A stretch of 37,185 nucleotides of DNA from CAZNNH01 sp964574335 (lineage in GTDB: Bacteria; Acidobacteriota; Vicinamibacteria; Fen-336). The translations under genes and the position numbers were made by a program. Positions 17,501-25,877 of the stretch are shown in pieces. The notes under the pieces are model-generated. The model saw only the letters and a program-made list of their open reading frames with translations, ran no database searches and was not told the origin of the DNA. The first letter of the stretch is position 1; each line of letters opens with the position of its first letter. The stretch spans positions 1-37,185 of the forward strand of contig CAZNNH010000047.1 of assembly GCA_964574335.1 (NCBI GenBank), in the 5' to 3' direction.

Positions 17501-18280
17501 CTACTTCGCCATCTTGGCGCCCGCCCACTCGACCTTCTTGAACCCCTTGGGGATCTCCCAGGCCGCGGCAGGGATCGGCCCCTTCTTCACCTCGACGACC
17601 TCCGAGGTCTCGGTGATGGTCTTGCCCATCACCTTGGAGGTGCTGTGGTGGTAGACGGGGACCCCCTTCATCTCCTTGAACTTGGCCTGGACCTCCACCA
17701 TCCCCTTCGCGCCCGGGGCGATGGCGCTCATGGCCTTGGCGTAGCGCTCCATGGCGTTGAAGGCCGGGGTGGGGAACGGAAGCTGGGTGGTCACGCACTC
17801 GTCCACGTGGACCATCTCGCCGAAGGAGACGACCCAGTTCTCGCACCGGTAGCCGGCGACGGTGCGGCCGCCCGTCCCCTTGGTGACGCTCACGCTCCCG
17901 CCCATCGCGCCCGTCATCCTGCCCATCCTCTCCCGCAGCGCCGGCGGGAGGCTCTTCATCTGCTCCTGCATCTTGCTCTGCTGGGCCTGGACCTTGGCGG
18001 CGATGGCCTCGAGCTCCTCTGGGGTGACGATGCTGTACTGCTTCTTGGCCGGGTCGATGAACGTCAGCGTGCCGGTGGCGTAGTCCACCATGAACTCGCC
18101 TGTGCCTGACGCCGACCGCATTCGCTCCGAGGAGACGTAGGCGGTACGCGTCTCCGGTGGCTTGTTGTCTCGCGTCACCATGGTCACGATCGTGAGGTCC
18201 TCGGCTCCCGCGAGGCGGACCCCGGCGACCAGGACCAGGACCAGGACGGCAAACATCCCCCGACCCATCCTCTTCTGCAT
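17501..18280 (-). CDS. Secreted DUF4412-type protein
   Basis: A 259-residue exported protein of unknown function. A signal peptide (hydrophobic stretch about residues 8-23, ending near AGA) precedes a mature region resembling DUF4412 proteins: YVSSERMRS, a Met/Gln-rich helical middle (about 95-130), VAGYRCENW and WEIPKGFKKVEW at the C-terminus. The ATG at 18280 is preferred over an upstream ATG because GGGAAG lies about 8 bases before it and the signal peptide begins there. It is the first gene of the leftward trio with the zinc peptidase (65-base gap) and ATP-grasp genes, though it may be independent. It is divergent from phosphoglucomutase. Confidence 0.8.
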   Translation of the reverse strand: MQKRMGRGMFAVLVLVLVAGVRLAGAEDLTIVTMVTRDNKPPETRTAYVSSERMRSASGTGEFMVDYATGTLTFIDPAKKQYSIVTPEELEAIAAKVQAQQSKMQEQMKSLPPALRERMGRMTGAMGGSVSVTKGTGGRTVAGYRCENWVVSFGEMVHVDECVTTQLPFPTPAFNAMERYAKAMSAIAPGAKGMVEVQAKFKEMKGVPVYHHSTSKVMGKTITETSEVVEVKKGPIPAAAWEIPKGFKKVEWAGAKMAK

Positions 18281-18353
18281 CTGGGCTCTTCCCTTTCTGA
18301 TCTGGTACGGATGCTTCGAGGATAACATGCGGGCCGGGCATCGCGTGAGCGGG

Positions 18354-18359
18354 CATAAT
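18354..18359 (+). promoter_or_regulatory. Possible -10 element of pgm (CATAAT)
   Basis: CATAAT lies 25 bases before the TTG start of pgm, which would give a short leader of about 18 bases still containing the GGAGG. No good -35 box is seen 16-18 bases upstream. Confidence 0.4.
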
Positions 18360-18384
18360 GGATCGAACCCTTGGAGGTGCCCCC

Positions 18385-20028
18385 TTGTCCCTACACGAGC
18401 TCGCCGGACGGCCGGCGCCGCGCTCCTTCCTGGCCAACATCCCCCGCCTGGTCTCGGCCTACTACACGGTGCAGCCGGATCCCTCCGAGCCCGCCCAGCG
18501 GGTGGCCTTCGGCACCTCCGGCCACCGCGGCTCGTCGCTTCGGGGCAGCTTCAACGAAGGGCACATCCTGGCCACCAGCCAGGCCCTGGTGGAGCACCGG
18601 AGCGGCCGCGGGATCACCGGTCCCCTGTTCCTGGGCATGGACACCCACGCGCTGTCCGAGCCCGCCCTGGTGACCGCCCTCGAGGTGTTCGCGGCCCACG
18701 GGGTCGAGGTGCGGATCCAGGCCGGGCGGCGCTACACCCCCACTCCGGCCATCTCCCACGCCATCCTCACCTGGAACCGGGGGCGCAAGACCGACCTGGC
18801 CGACGGCGTGGTCGTCACCCCGTCCCACAACCCTCCGGAGGACGGCGGCTTCAAGTACAACCCACCCGACGGCGGCCCGGCGGGGACCCAGATCACCCGA
18901 TGGGTCGAAGCCCGGGCCAACGCGATCCTCGAGGCGGGACTCGCGGAGGTGAGGCGCATCCCCTTCGAGCGGGCGCTCCGCGCCCCCACCACCGCCGAGC
19001 ACGACTTCGTCGGCGCCTACGTCTCCGACCTGACAAACGTCCTCGACATGGAGGCGATCGCGGGCGCCCGGCTGCGGATCGGCGTCGATCCTCTGGGTGG
19101 AGCCTCGGTGGACTACTGGGGGCCTATCGCCGAACGTTATCGGCTCTCCCTCGACGTTGTGAACCCGGTGGTCGACCCGACCTTCTCGTTCATGACCCTG
19201 GACAAGGACGGCAAGATCCGCATGGACTGCTCCTCCCCGTGGGCGATGGCGAGCCTGATCGGGATGAAGGACCGCTTCGACGTCGCCTTCGGGAACGACG
19301 CCGACAGCGATCGCCACGGCATCGTGACGCCGTCCGCCGGCCTGCTGAACCCCAACCACTACCTGGTGGTGGCCATCGACTACCTGTTCCGCCGCCGGCC
19401 GGGCTGGCGCGCCGACGCGGCGGTGGGCAAGACGCTGGTCTCGAGCTCGATGATCGACCGGGTGGCCAACGACCTGGGGCGGCGCCTGGCCGAGGTGCCG
19501 GTGGGCTTCAAGTGGTTCGTGGAGGGGCTGGCGGACGGCTCCTTCGGGTTCGGCGGCGAGGAGAGCGCGGGGGCGTCCTTCCTCCGCAAGGACGGGACGG
19601 TCTGGACCACCGACAAGGACGGGATCCTGCTCGACCTGCTCGCCTGCGAGATCCGCGCGGTCACCGGCAACGACCCGGGGGAGCTCTACCGCGAGCTCGA
19701 GGACCGCTTCGGGTCACCGGTCTACGAGCGGATCGACACCCCGGCCACCCGCGAGCAGAAGGCTGCGCTGGGCCGGCTCACGCCCGAGGCCGTCACGGCC
19801 GACTCGCTGGCCGGCGAGCCGATCCTGGCCCGGCTGACCCGGGCGCCCGGGAACGATGCCCCGATCGGGGGCCTCAAGGTGGCAACCGCAAGCGGCTGGT
19901 TCGCGGCGCGACCGTCAGGCACCGAGGACGTCTACAAGCTCTACGCCGAGAGCTTCGCCGGCCGCGACCACCTGAAGCGGATCCAGGAAGAGGCCCGCGC
20001 CATCGTGGCTGCCGCCCTCACGGCCTGA
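18385..20028 (+). CDS. pgm: Phosphoglucomutase (alpha-D-glucose-phosphate specific)
   Basis: A 547-residue enzyme interconverting glucose-1-phosphate and glucose-6-phosphate in the cytoplasm. The TTG at 18385 is the start: GGAGG precedes it by 8 bases, and the resulting N-terminus and length match E. coli Pgm (546 residues). An ATG 9 codons earlier lies inside the likely promoter. Motifs in order are FGTSGHRGS (42-50), the phosphoserine loop TPSHNP with Ser147, the magnesium loop NDADSDRHG (Asp305, Asp307, Asp309), the sugar-binding GEESAGAS, and the phosphate-binding RPSGTEDVYKLYAESF near the C-terminus. All catalytic elements are present. The gene stands alone between a divergent DUF4412 gene and, 160 bases on, the protease fusion gene. 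Confidence 0.95.
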   Translation: MSLHELAGRPAPRSFLANIPRLVSAYYTVQPDPSEPAQRVAFGTSGHRGSSLRGSFNEGHILATSQALVEHRSGRGITGPLFLGMDTHALSEPALVTALEVFAAHGVEVRIQAGRRYTPTPAISHAILTWNRGRKTDLADGVVVTPSHNPPEDGGFKYNPPDGGPAGTQITRWVEARANAILEAGLAEVRRIPFERALRAPTTAEHDFVGAYVSDLTNVLDMEAIAGARLRIGVDPLGGASVDYWGPIAERYRLSLDVVNPVVDPTFSFMTLDKDGKIRMDCSSPWAMASLIGMKDRFDVAFGNDADSDRHGIVTPSAGLLNPNHYLVVAIDYLFRRRPGWRADAAVGKTLVSSSMIDRVANDLGRRLAEVPVGFKWFVEGLADGSFGFGGEESAGASFLRKDGTVWTTDKDGILLDLLACEIRAVTGNDPGELYRELEDRFGSPVYERIDTPATREQKAALGRLTPEAVTADSLAGEPILARLTRAPGNDAPIGGLKVATASGWFAARPSGTEDVYKLYAESFAGRDHLKRIQEEARAIVAAALTA

Positions 20029-20188
20029 GGCTCGCCGCCAACCGGTGGCCCGGCTCCAGGCGGCGGGCCGAGCGACGAGCCGGTGGGCGCTCGCCGGTCC
20101 CCCGGTGGAACTCACACCCCACCTCCGGTGTCCAACGCCATCGCGGACCGTTGGCAGTCGGGTCCGCCCTGCGAGGAGGTGACGGATC

Positions 20189-22162
20189 GTGGCAGAGCCT
20201 CTCCCCACCCAGCAGCTCCCCCCCTACTCCCGCTCGCGTGTGCTCGGGCTGTGGCTACTCGCCACGATCCCGATGGCGCTGGTCACCTGGGCGGTCGCCC
20301 CGTGGCTGATCCCGCGCCTGGCCTGGCCGGCCGCTGCCGTCTACCTGGCGCTGACGAGCCTCGTCATGCTGTGGCAGGGCGCTCTCGGTCTCTGGGCCCT
20401 GCACCGCGAGGGCGTGCCGCTGCGATGGCGGGCGCTGCGCCGCAGGACGTGGCTCCAGACGCCGCGCCATCCGGACACCGGCGTGCCCTCCCCGTCGCGC
20501 TTCCTCTGGCTGGTCCCCTGCGTTCCGCTGGCGCTTCTGCCGCTGCTGCTGGGCAACCTCTTCACGGCGAGCTGGATGGGGCTGCGTCTGCTACGGTCCC
20601 CGCTTCTGATCGAGCTCAGCCCCGGCTACGCCAAGAGCTTCGATCTCGCGAGCCCCGAGCTTGCGGGACGCTGGTGGCTGCTGGCCCTGGTCCTCGTCGC
20701 CTCCGCGCTCAGCGCCTTCTTCGGCGAGGAGCTCCTGTTCCGGGGCGTGCTCCTGCCCCGAATGAGCGGCACGTTCGGCCGCAAGGGGTGGTTGGCGAAC
20801 GCCACCCTCTTCGCCCTCTACCACGCCTCGGTCCCCCTGATGCTCCCCTTCCGTTGGCTGTCGGCATTGGTGACGGTGTGGCCCGCGTGGCGCTATCGCT
20901 CGAGCTGGCTGGCGGTGGTGGTCCGCGCCGGCGAGGGCACGGGTCTTCTGCTTCTGGCGCTGGTCGGCATCTTCTCGGTCTCCTTCCCGCCGCTGGGCCA
21001 GATGCCGGCCCTTCCCCACATCGCGCAACGCCCCCGCGCGGCGGATCTCAGCGCCTACTGCCCCGCCGGCCGAACCTCGTTGCCAGGCTGCGTCCCGGGG
21101 GATTCCTTCGCCGGTGATGTGCGGTCCTGTGACCTCTCGGCCCTCGACCTGCGCTCGGCGGCTGAGGACGTGGCGTGCCTCTCGTTCGACAACCGCACCT
21201 CTTGGCCCGTCGCCGATCGGATGCCCGGAGGGGTCGACCCGGAGGCCGTCCTGGCGACGAACGCGAACCCCGGCCTCGGCCTCCGGAAGCTCCACCAGCA
21301 GGGCGTGACCGGACGCGGGGTGGGCATCGCCATCGTCGATCGCTTCCTGCTGGTCCAGCACCAGGAGTACCGGGGTCGGCTCCGCTGGTACGAAGAGCTG
21401 GCGGGTCTCCGCTCCACCCTCGAGCCCTCCGCTCAGATGCCGGCGCAGATGCACGCGCCCGCCGTCGCGTCGCTGGCGGTCGGTCGGACGGTGGGGGTGG
21501 CGCCGGAGGCCGACCTCTACTTCATCGGCACGGACGAGGACCCGCGCGAGCTGTTCCTGGGGGCGCACTTCTTCGCCCAGGGCATCCGGCGGATCGTCGA
21601 GATCAACCGCCGCCTCCCGGCCGATCGCAAGATCCGGGCGATCTCGATCTCGATGGGCTGGGGCCCGGAGTGTCCCGGCTATGCCGACGTGAGGGCGGCG
21701 ACCGAGCAGGCGGCGCGAGAGGGGATCGCGCTGTTCGCCGTCTTCATCGACGGCGACTTCGAGGGCCTGGGACGCCCTCCCGGCAGCGATCCCGACCGCT
21801 TCGATTCGTACCAACCCGCCGCGCGATGGGCCGTCGACTTCTTCGGCGGCCGCATCCGCCCGGACCACGTCTGGGTCCCCGTCGACACCCGGACGGTGGC
21901 CAGCCCGACCGGCCCCGCCGACCGCACCTTCTTCCGTTGGGGCGCGTCGAGCTGGATGCCCCCCTACCTCGCCGGGGCCTATGCGCTGGCCGCACAGGTC
22001 GACCCGACGATCACCCGCGAGCGGTTCCTCGAGCTTTGCCGCGCGACCGGGCGGATCACCGCCGTCCAGCGAGACGGCCGCAGCTACCCGCTGGGCCCCA
22101 TCCTCGATCCGGCCGCGCTGATCGCGGCGCTTCGCGCAGGCCGGACCCCGGCCGCGACCTGA
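20189..22162 (+). CDS. CPBP intramembrane protease fused to a subtilisin-like (S8) domain
   Basis: A 657-residue two-protease fusion. Residues 1-270 form a multi-pass CPBP (Abi) domain: membrane segments near 17-40, 46-70, 105-127, 162-180, 203-233 and 240-267, with EELLFR (Glu180, Glu181, Arg185) and FALYH (Phe208, His212). The third CPBP motif, normally HxxxN, appears as R246-x3-G. A Cys-containing linker (Cys291, 301, 314, 330) leads to an S8-like domain at about 360-657. Its candidate triad is Asp384 in IAIVD, His422 in MHAPAVASLAVG and Ser587 in WGASSWMPPYLAGA, matching the order and spacing of subtilases. The usual oxyanion Asn is not evident. The GTG at 20189 has AGGAGGTGA 6 bases upstream. 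The gene converges on the cytochrome gene. The substrate is unknown. Confidence 0.85.
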   Translation: MAEPLPTQQLPPYSRSRVLGLWLLATIPMALVTWAVAPWLIPRLAWPAAAVYLALTSLVMLWQGALGLWALHREGVPLRWRALRRRTWLQTPRHPDTGVPSPSRFLWLVPCVPLALLPLLLGNLFTASWMGLRLLRSPLLIELSPGYAKSFDLASPELAGRWWLLALVLVASALSAFFGEELLFRGVLLPRMSGTFGRKGWLANATLFALYHASVPLMLPFRWLSALVTVWPAWRYRSSWLAVVVRAGEGTGLLLLALVGIFSVSFPPLGQMPALPHIAQRPRAADLSAYCPAGRTSLPGCVPGDSFAGDVRSCDLSALDLRSAAEDVACLSFDNRTSWPVADRMPGGVDPEAVLATNANPGLGLRKLHQQGVTGRGVGIAIVDRFLLVQHQEYRGRLRWYEELAGLRSTLEPSAQMPAQMHAPAVASLAVGRTVGVAPEADLYFIGTDEDPRELFLGAHFFAQGIRRIVEINRRLPADRKIRAISISMGWGPECPGYADVRAATEQAAREGIALFAVFIDGDFEGLGRPPGSDPDRFDSYQPAARWAVDFFGGRIRPDHVWVPVDTRTVASPTGPADRTFFRWGASSWMPPYLAGAYALAAQVDPTITRERFLELCRATGRITAVQRDGRSYPLGPILDPAALIAALRAGRTPAAT

Positions 22163-22165
22163 GAT

Positions 22166-22196
22166 CCGAGCTCGAAGGCACCAAAGGCCCGCTCGG
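22166..22196. terminator. Possible bidirectional hairpin between convergent genes
   Basis: CCGAGC (22166-22171) and GCTCGG (22191-22196) are inverted arms around a 19-base loop, filling the 34-base gap between the protease-fusion stop and the cytochrome stop. The stem is short and has no T-run. Confidence 0.25.
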
Positions 22197-23510
22197 TCAC
22201 TCGCCGTAGCGCTTCTGGTAGTACTGCTGGATCCTCTGGCGCTCTTCCTTGGAGAGGCCACTCAGCCAGCGGTGATCGTCCATCGCCCTGACCTCGGCCG
22301 TGGCGCCCGGGAGCAGATGCTCGGCCTCGGGCAGGAGCTCACTGTAGAACGTCTTGGCCACCTCGTAGAAGCCGTGCCACTGGACGTAGTCGGGCCCCAT
22401 CATGGCGACGCCCATGCGGGCCGCCCTTCCCTGGTGGTGCCACATCTCGAAGTAGTCCCACTCCAGCCGCTCGTCGAAGGGCGTCGGCGTCAGCTTCCCG
22501 GCGGCATGGAGCTTGGCCATGACCGCCTTGCCCGGCTCGCCGAACTTGCGGTTGTAGAGATCCACCGCGGTGTCGTACTGCGTGTAGAAGTTGCCGACCC
22601 AGGTGCTGGCGTGGCAGTTGCGGCAGACCTTCTGCATCTCCGCTCGCTTCGCCTCCCAGTCGTCGAGCTTGATCGAGACCTCCGGACGAAGCGTCCAGGA
22701 GATGCGGCCCCCCACGTCGTGGGTGAGCGGAAGCTCCCGGGTCGCGCTCATGTGGCAGGTGGCGCAGGTGGGCGCAGCGTCGTAGTCCTTTCCCAGCACC
22801 CAGGTCGGCGCGTCGAGGTTCATCTCCGCGATCTTGGCGCGGTAGGTGATGCCGTGCTTGCTCTCGGCGTAGATCTCGGCCTGGGGATGGTCGGGGCCCA
22901 GGTGGCACTTGCCGCAGTTCTCGGGCTGGCGGGCGATGGAGGCCGAGAAGGTGTGCCGGCTGTGGCACGCGGAGCAGGAGCCTCGCGAGCCGTCGGGGTT
23001 GAGGCGGCCGATCCCCTCGTTGGGCCACGTGGTGGCGTCCGGCCGGCCTTTCTCGGCAAACGTCACCCGACTCCCGTGACACTGGACGCAGCCCGAGACG
23101 GCGGCCGGCGGTCCCTCCACCACCTCACCCAGGACGTTGTCCAGAGATCCGAGGATCTCGCCGGCCTTGGCATGGTGGCTCTGCTCGAACTCGCTCGTCT
23201 CCTGCTCGTGACACTGGGCGCAGTCCCGGGGCGTCACCAGGACCGAGATGGTGAAGCCGTTGTGCTCGAAGGTGTCGGGGTCGTCCGGGACCGCCTGGTG
23301 GCACTCGTAGCAGCCGACCCCCGCCTCCGCGTGGCCGCTCTCCATCCATTGCTGCACCACGACCGGGGTGGCGGTCTCGAGATGGCAGGAGGCGCAGGCC
23401 TTCGACTCGGCCGAGGTGTTGTTCAGCAGGTCGGCAGGCGCGGAGGGTGCGGGCGTTTCCGCCGGCGCCAAGAGAAGAAGCGTGAGGAGCGTCGTGGTCG
23501 TCCAGGTCAT
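22197..23510 (-). CDS. Octaheme c-type cytochrome, hydroxylamine-oxidoreductase-like
   Basis: A 437-residue exported multiheme cytochrome. A signal peptide (about residues 1-20) is followed by exactly eight CxxCH haem sites starting at Cys39, 67, 97, 141, 179, 199, 249 and 296, all in the first 300 residues. The C-terminal helical third includes MGPDYVQWHGFYEVAKTFY (371-389). Haem count and layout fit the HAO family, periplasmic enzymes that act on hydroxylamine, hydrazine or nitrite; site 4 (Cys141) would be the catalytic haem by position. Whether the cross-linking tyrosine of true hydroxylamine oxidoreductase is present needs alignment; Tyr375 and Tyr382 are candidates. The ATG at 23510 follows GGAGGG by 5 bases. 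No quinone reductase or c554/c552 partner genes adjoin it. Confidence 0.88.
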   Translation of the reverse strand: MTWTTTTLLTLLLLAPAETPAPSAPADLLNNTSAESKACASCHLETATPVVVQQWMESGHAEAGVGCYECHQAVPDDPDTFEHNGFTISVLVTPRDCAQCHEQETSEFEQSHHAKAGEILGSLDNVLGEVVEGPPAAVSGCVQCHGSRVTFAEKGRPDATTWPNEGIGRLNPDGSRGSCSACHSRHTFSASIARQPENCGKCHLGPDHPQAEIYAESKHGITYRAKIAEMNLDAPTWVLGKDYDAAPTCATCHMSATRELPLTHDVGGRISWTLRPEVSIKLDDWEAKRAEMQKVCRNCHASTWVGNFYTQYDTAVDLYNRKFGEPGKAVMAKLHAAGKLTPTPFDERLEWDYFEMWHHQGRAARMGVAMMGPDYVQWHGFYEVAKTFYSELLPEAEHLLPGATAEVRAMDDHRWLSGLSKEERQRIQQYYQKRYGE

Positions 23511-23679
23511 GGGGTCCCTCCGGCCGGCATTCTGCAACAGCCGGCTGGAGAGGACAACGCTGGCCTGCCCCCGCGACAGAGGGCGCCGTGCCGCCGGCGA
23601 TGGCCGGAGACTCCGCGCACTCCGGACTCCGGCGCACCGCTCCCAGGCGGGATCCGCCGGATCGCCGCCACGACCACAT

Positions 23680-23707
23680 ACCACCGCGGTAGTGCGACCA
23701 TGGTAGT
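23680..23707. promoter_or_regulatory. BlaI/MecI-like operator candidate
   Basis: ACCAC-CGCG-GTAGT (23680-23693) differs by one base from the ACTAC-N4-GTAGT dyad bound by BlaI/MecI-family repressors. A second, weaker dyad follows: the 8-bp palindrome ACCATGGT (23697-23704) runs into another GTAGT (23703-23707). They lie 40-67 bases before the start of the decayed beta-lactamase-family gene and in the upstream region of the divergent cytochrome gene. The match to the BlaI consensus is from memory. Confidence 0.45.
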
Positions 23708-23746
23708 AGTTTGGCCGAAGCCGGCCAGGGAGGGACTCCCGAGCCT

Positions 23747-24096
23747 ATGAAGTCCTGTGTACTGACTGCTTTCACCCTGTGTCTTGCGCCTGGAGCCGCG
23801 AGCCGCGCCACCCCCCCAAGAGGGATTCCCGCCATCCGCGACCATTCAGCACCTCCTCGACCAGCGGGTGACGTCCCGGCGGGTGGTCGGCATCGTGCTG
23901 GTCACGCGCGGCCCAGACGGACGGACCCGGGTCTTCAACGCGGGCACCTCCGGGCGCGGGTTATCGATCCCTGATCGCCTTCGACCCGGGCGCCCACCTG
24001 GGCGTCGTCGTGCTCACCAACTCGGCCGGGGGAGCTGACGACATCGCCTTCCACCTGCTCGATCCGGGGCTGCCTCTGGACAGGACACCGGAGTGA
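23747..24096 (+). pseudogene. Remnant of a beta-lactamase-family serine hydrolase gene
   Basis: Pieces of an AmpC-like serine hydrolase in three frames. An ATG behind GGGAGGG opens a signal peptide (residues 1-20, MKSCVLTAFTLCL...). At a run of seven C (23811-23817) the frame must shift to continue with ATIQHLLDQRV and VVGIVLVTRGPDGRTRVF, typical of the N-terminus of this family. Near 23958 the sequence jumps to a typical C-terminal end in another frame (YRSLIAFDPGAHLGVVVLTNS, then FHLLDPGLPL) and stops at 24094-24096. Everything between, including the SxxK and YxN catalytic motifs, is missing. About 115 codons remain of an expected 350-450. The gene is dead: the large deletion cannot be a sequencing error, although the C-run frameshift could be. 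Confidence 0.8.
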
Positions 24097-24101
24097 GGGG
24101 A

Positions 24102-24127
24102 GCCTACTCGCTGCGCAGCACGCGCGC
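24102..24127. repeat. Left copy of a 26-bp direct repeat flanking the HNH gene
   Basis: These 26 bases are identical to 25878-25903, which is the 3' end and stop codon of the ADOP permease gene to the right. On the minus strand the left copy still encodes ARVLRSE and a TAG stop (24104-24106). Beyond 24127 the similarity breaks down within a few bases. Confidence 0.8.
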
Positions 24128-24246
24128 GCCTGCAAGCTGGCCCTGCCTCATCGAGGAACGCCGCTGCGTTCGTTCCTTGTCCCAATCAGCAGCGGCGGGA
24201 CGGCGCGCCTGCCAGCGTCCCGTTCCCGGCGGCCGACCGGCCGGCG

Positions 24247-25482
24247 TCAGCCCGGGAACAGCGTTCGCGAAGTCGCGGCCAAGCCGCGCCGCCGGCAGCG
24301 GTCCATCCAGTCGCGGCCGTACTCGACGTCGGCCAGGTGCTGGTTGTGGACCGGGCACGCGAGACGAACGTTCCTCACGCTGTGGTCACCGCCGCGCGCC
24401 CAGGCCTTGCCGGCGTGGTGGTACTCGAGCCGGTGACGCTCCGCGCAGCGCCTCCCCTGGGCATCCACGAAGGTGCAGCGCCCTCCATCCCGCTCGTACA
24501 CCGCCCTTCGAACCGCCGCCGGGATGCTGCGCGCGCTGGGCAAGGTGTCGGTCTCCGCCAGGGTCTTCCGGGGAGCCTTCGTCTTCGCGTAGCGCCGGGC
24601 CTCGAGACGTTCCAGCTTCTCCGTGACCGCTGCCTCGATGACGGCCGCCAGGTCGCCGCCCGGCCCGCTGGGGCCCATCAGCTTCTGCAGCCGCTCCAGC
24701 TTCGCGCGGAGCTCTGCAGAGGCGGTGAACTGGACCTTGAAGCGAGAGGGTGCCAGAGGCGAGATCCGCGCTGGGGCTGAACCGGCGGGCCCAGGTAGTG
24801 GCACCTGCACCGCGGCGACCAGTGGGGTCGATGCCACGGCCGGGTCGACCGGGGCCGACGCCGCAGACGCGAGTGGTGCAAGCGGCGCCCGGGAAGCCTC
24901 CGGCTGCGGGGCGTCCAGCAGCGGCATTGGTATCGTGCTGGCCAGACTGCGGCCACGCTCACCCTCGGGATCCTGAGCCTGCCCGCCGACTGCGTCCGGA
25001 CGCAGTCGGCGAGCCGTCCGCGTCGCCGCCGCGTCGGGCAGCTTGCGGATCCGCGCCGGGACGTCAGGCTGCGGGGACAGCTCGGCGATCAGCTCCTCGA
25101 TCCGGCGCTTGGACTGGCGAGTGGCGCGGGCGAGCAGTCCGCCGCGGTTCTCCACCGTCAGGTGGGGCGCCAGCTTGCCGGCGCCGGTCAGGTGCAGCCG
25201 ACCATCGGCCAGCATCTCCAGCAGCATGGGGTGCTTCCGCGAGGCCCGCGCCACCGTGATGCGGAGGTAGGCCTCGGACTCGGAGAGGTTCAGGGTCTCC
25301 CGGCAATAGCCGAACGTCGAGCATGCGGCGTGCCGTGCCAGGAGACCCCGCGCATCGACCTCGGCGAGGTGGGCGATGAGATCTGCCTCGATGCGCCGCG
25401 AGTCGTTCGCCAGGACGCGGATCCGCTGCAGAAGCACGTCATCCTCGAGCTCCTCGAGCGTGGGCGTCGGTGTGATGCTCAT
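24247..25482 (-). CDS. HNH endonuclease family protein
   Basis: A 411-residue protein with a helical N-terminal half (DLIAHLAEVDARGL, SESEAYLRITVARASR, MLADGRLHLTGAGKL, TRQSKRRIEELIAEL) that resembles a large family of HNH proteins common in Acidobacteriota and Myxococcota and vaguely DUF222/13E12-like. A Pro/Ala-rich linker spans about 185-245. The C-terminal HNH fold at 325-385 has CTFVDAQGRRCAERH, LEYHHAGKAWARGG (His355, His356), Asn371 and CPVHNQHL (His379). Nuclease residues appear intact. The ATG at 25482 is chosen by family resemblance; its Shine-Dalgarno is weak and an open frame extends upstream. Such genes are often multi-copy and seem to move as repeats; their biological role is unclear. 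The direct repeats on both sides support acquisition here. Confidence 0.85.
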   Translation of the reverse strand: MSITPTPTLEELEDDVLLQRIRVLANDSRRIEADLIAHLAEVDARGLLARHAACSTFGYCRETLNLSESEAYLRITVARASRKHPMLLEMLADGRLHLTGAGKLAPHLTVENRGGLLARATRQSKRRIEELIAELSPQPDVPARIRKLPDAAATRTARRLRPDAVGGQAQDPEGERGRSLASTIPMPLLDAPQPEASRAPLAPLASAASAPVDPAVASTPLVAAVQVPLPGPAGSAPARISPLAPSRFKVQFTASAELRAKLERLQKLMGPSGPGGDLAAVIEAAVTEKLERLEARRYAKTKAPRKTLAETDTLPSARSIPAAVRRAVYERDGGRCTFVDAQGRRCAERHRLEYHHAGKAWARGGDHSVRNVRLACPVHNQHLADVEYGRDWMDRCRRRGLAATSRTLFPG

Positions 25483-25877
25483 GCCTGGAATATAGGCAGC
25501 CTCTCTTCGACCCTCGGAGAGGCCGACCGTCGGGAGCCACGGCCCCAAGATGTCTCGCGAGGTTCGCTGAGCCATTCCTTGCTCTGTCGGCCACGTGACG
25601 CTGCGACAGCGCCGTTCTCGCGAGCGTCTGTCCCGTTCGCGAAGCCGCCTCCAAAAAGTTGTCAAGTGGAAAGTTGAAGAAAGTGAGGGACCAAGAAGAC
25701 TGTGTCGGCTGCCTCGGCGCCGAGTCCCCGTCGCTCCCGCCTGGTTGTCGGCCGTCAATGTCTCGAGACACTGGCGCCCTCATCGGCGGAATCGACACGA
25801 GGGCCCCGTCACGACCGCACGAGCAGGCACCGAGGTGGGTCACAATGCCCTCCACGTCTGCAGCCGTGCCCTCCCCC
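25483..25877. other. Intergenic region upstream of the HNH gene
   Basis: About 395 bases without a gene. It contains an A+T-rich island (about 25651-25690), unlike the surrounding sequence, carrying a TTGACA on the minus strand. An in-frame upstream extension of the HNH reading frame covers much of it, but its Arg/Ser-rich translation shows no family resemblance. I see nothing else. Confidence 0.55.
25660..25665 (-). promoter_or_regulatory. Possible -35 box (TTGACA)
   Basis: A perfect TTGACA on the minus strand lies within the A+T-rich island, about 180 bases before the HNH start. No matching -10 hexamer is obvious 16-18 bases downstream, so this is only a candidate. Confidence 0.3.

Noticed and set aside
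24104..24358. 84-codon minus-strand open frame ending in ARVLRSE
   Set aside because: Only its last few codons match the ADOP C-terminus, and most of the rest overlaps the HNH gene in another frame. It is treated as the repeat remnant, not a gene.
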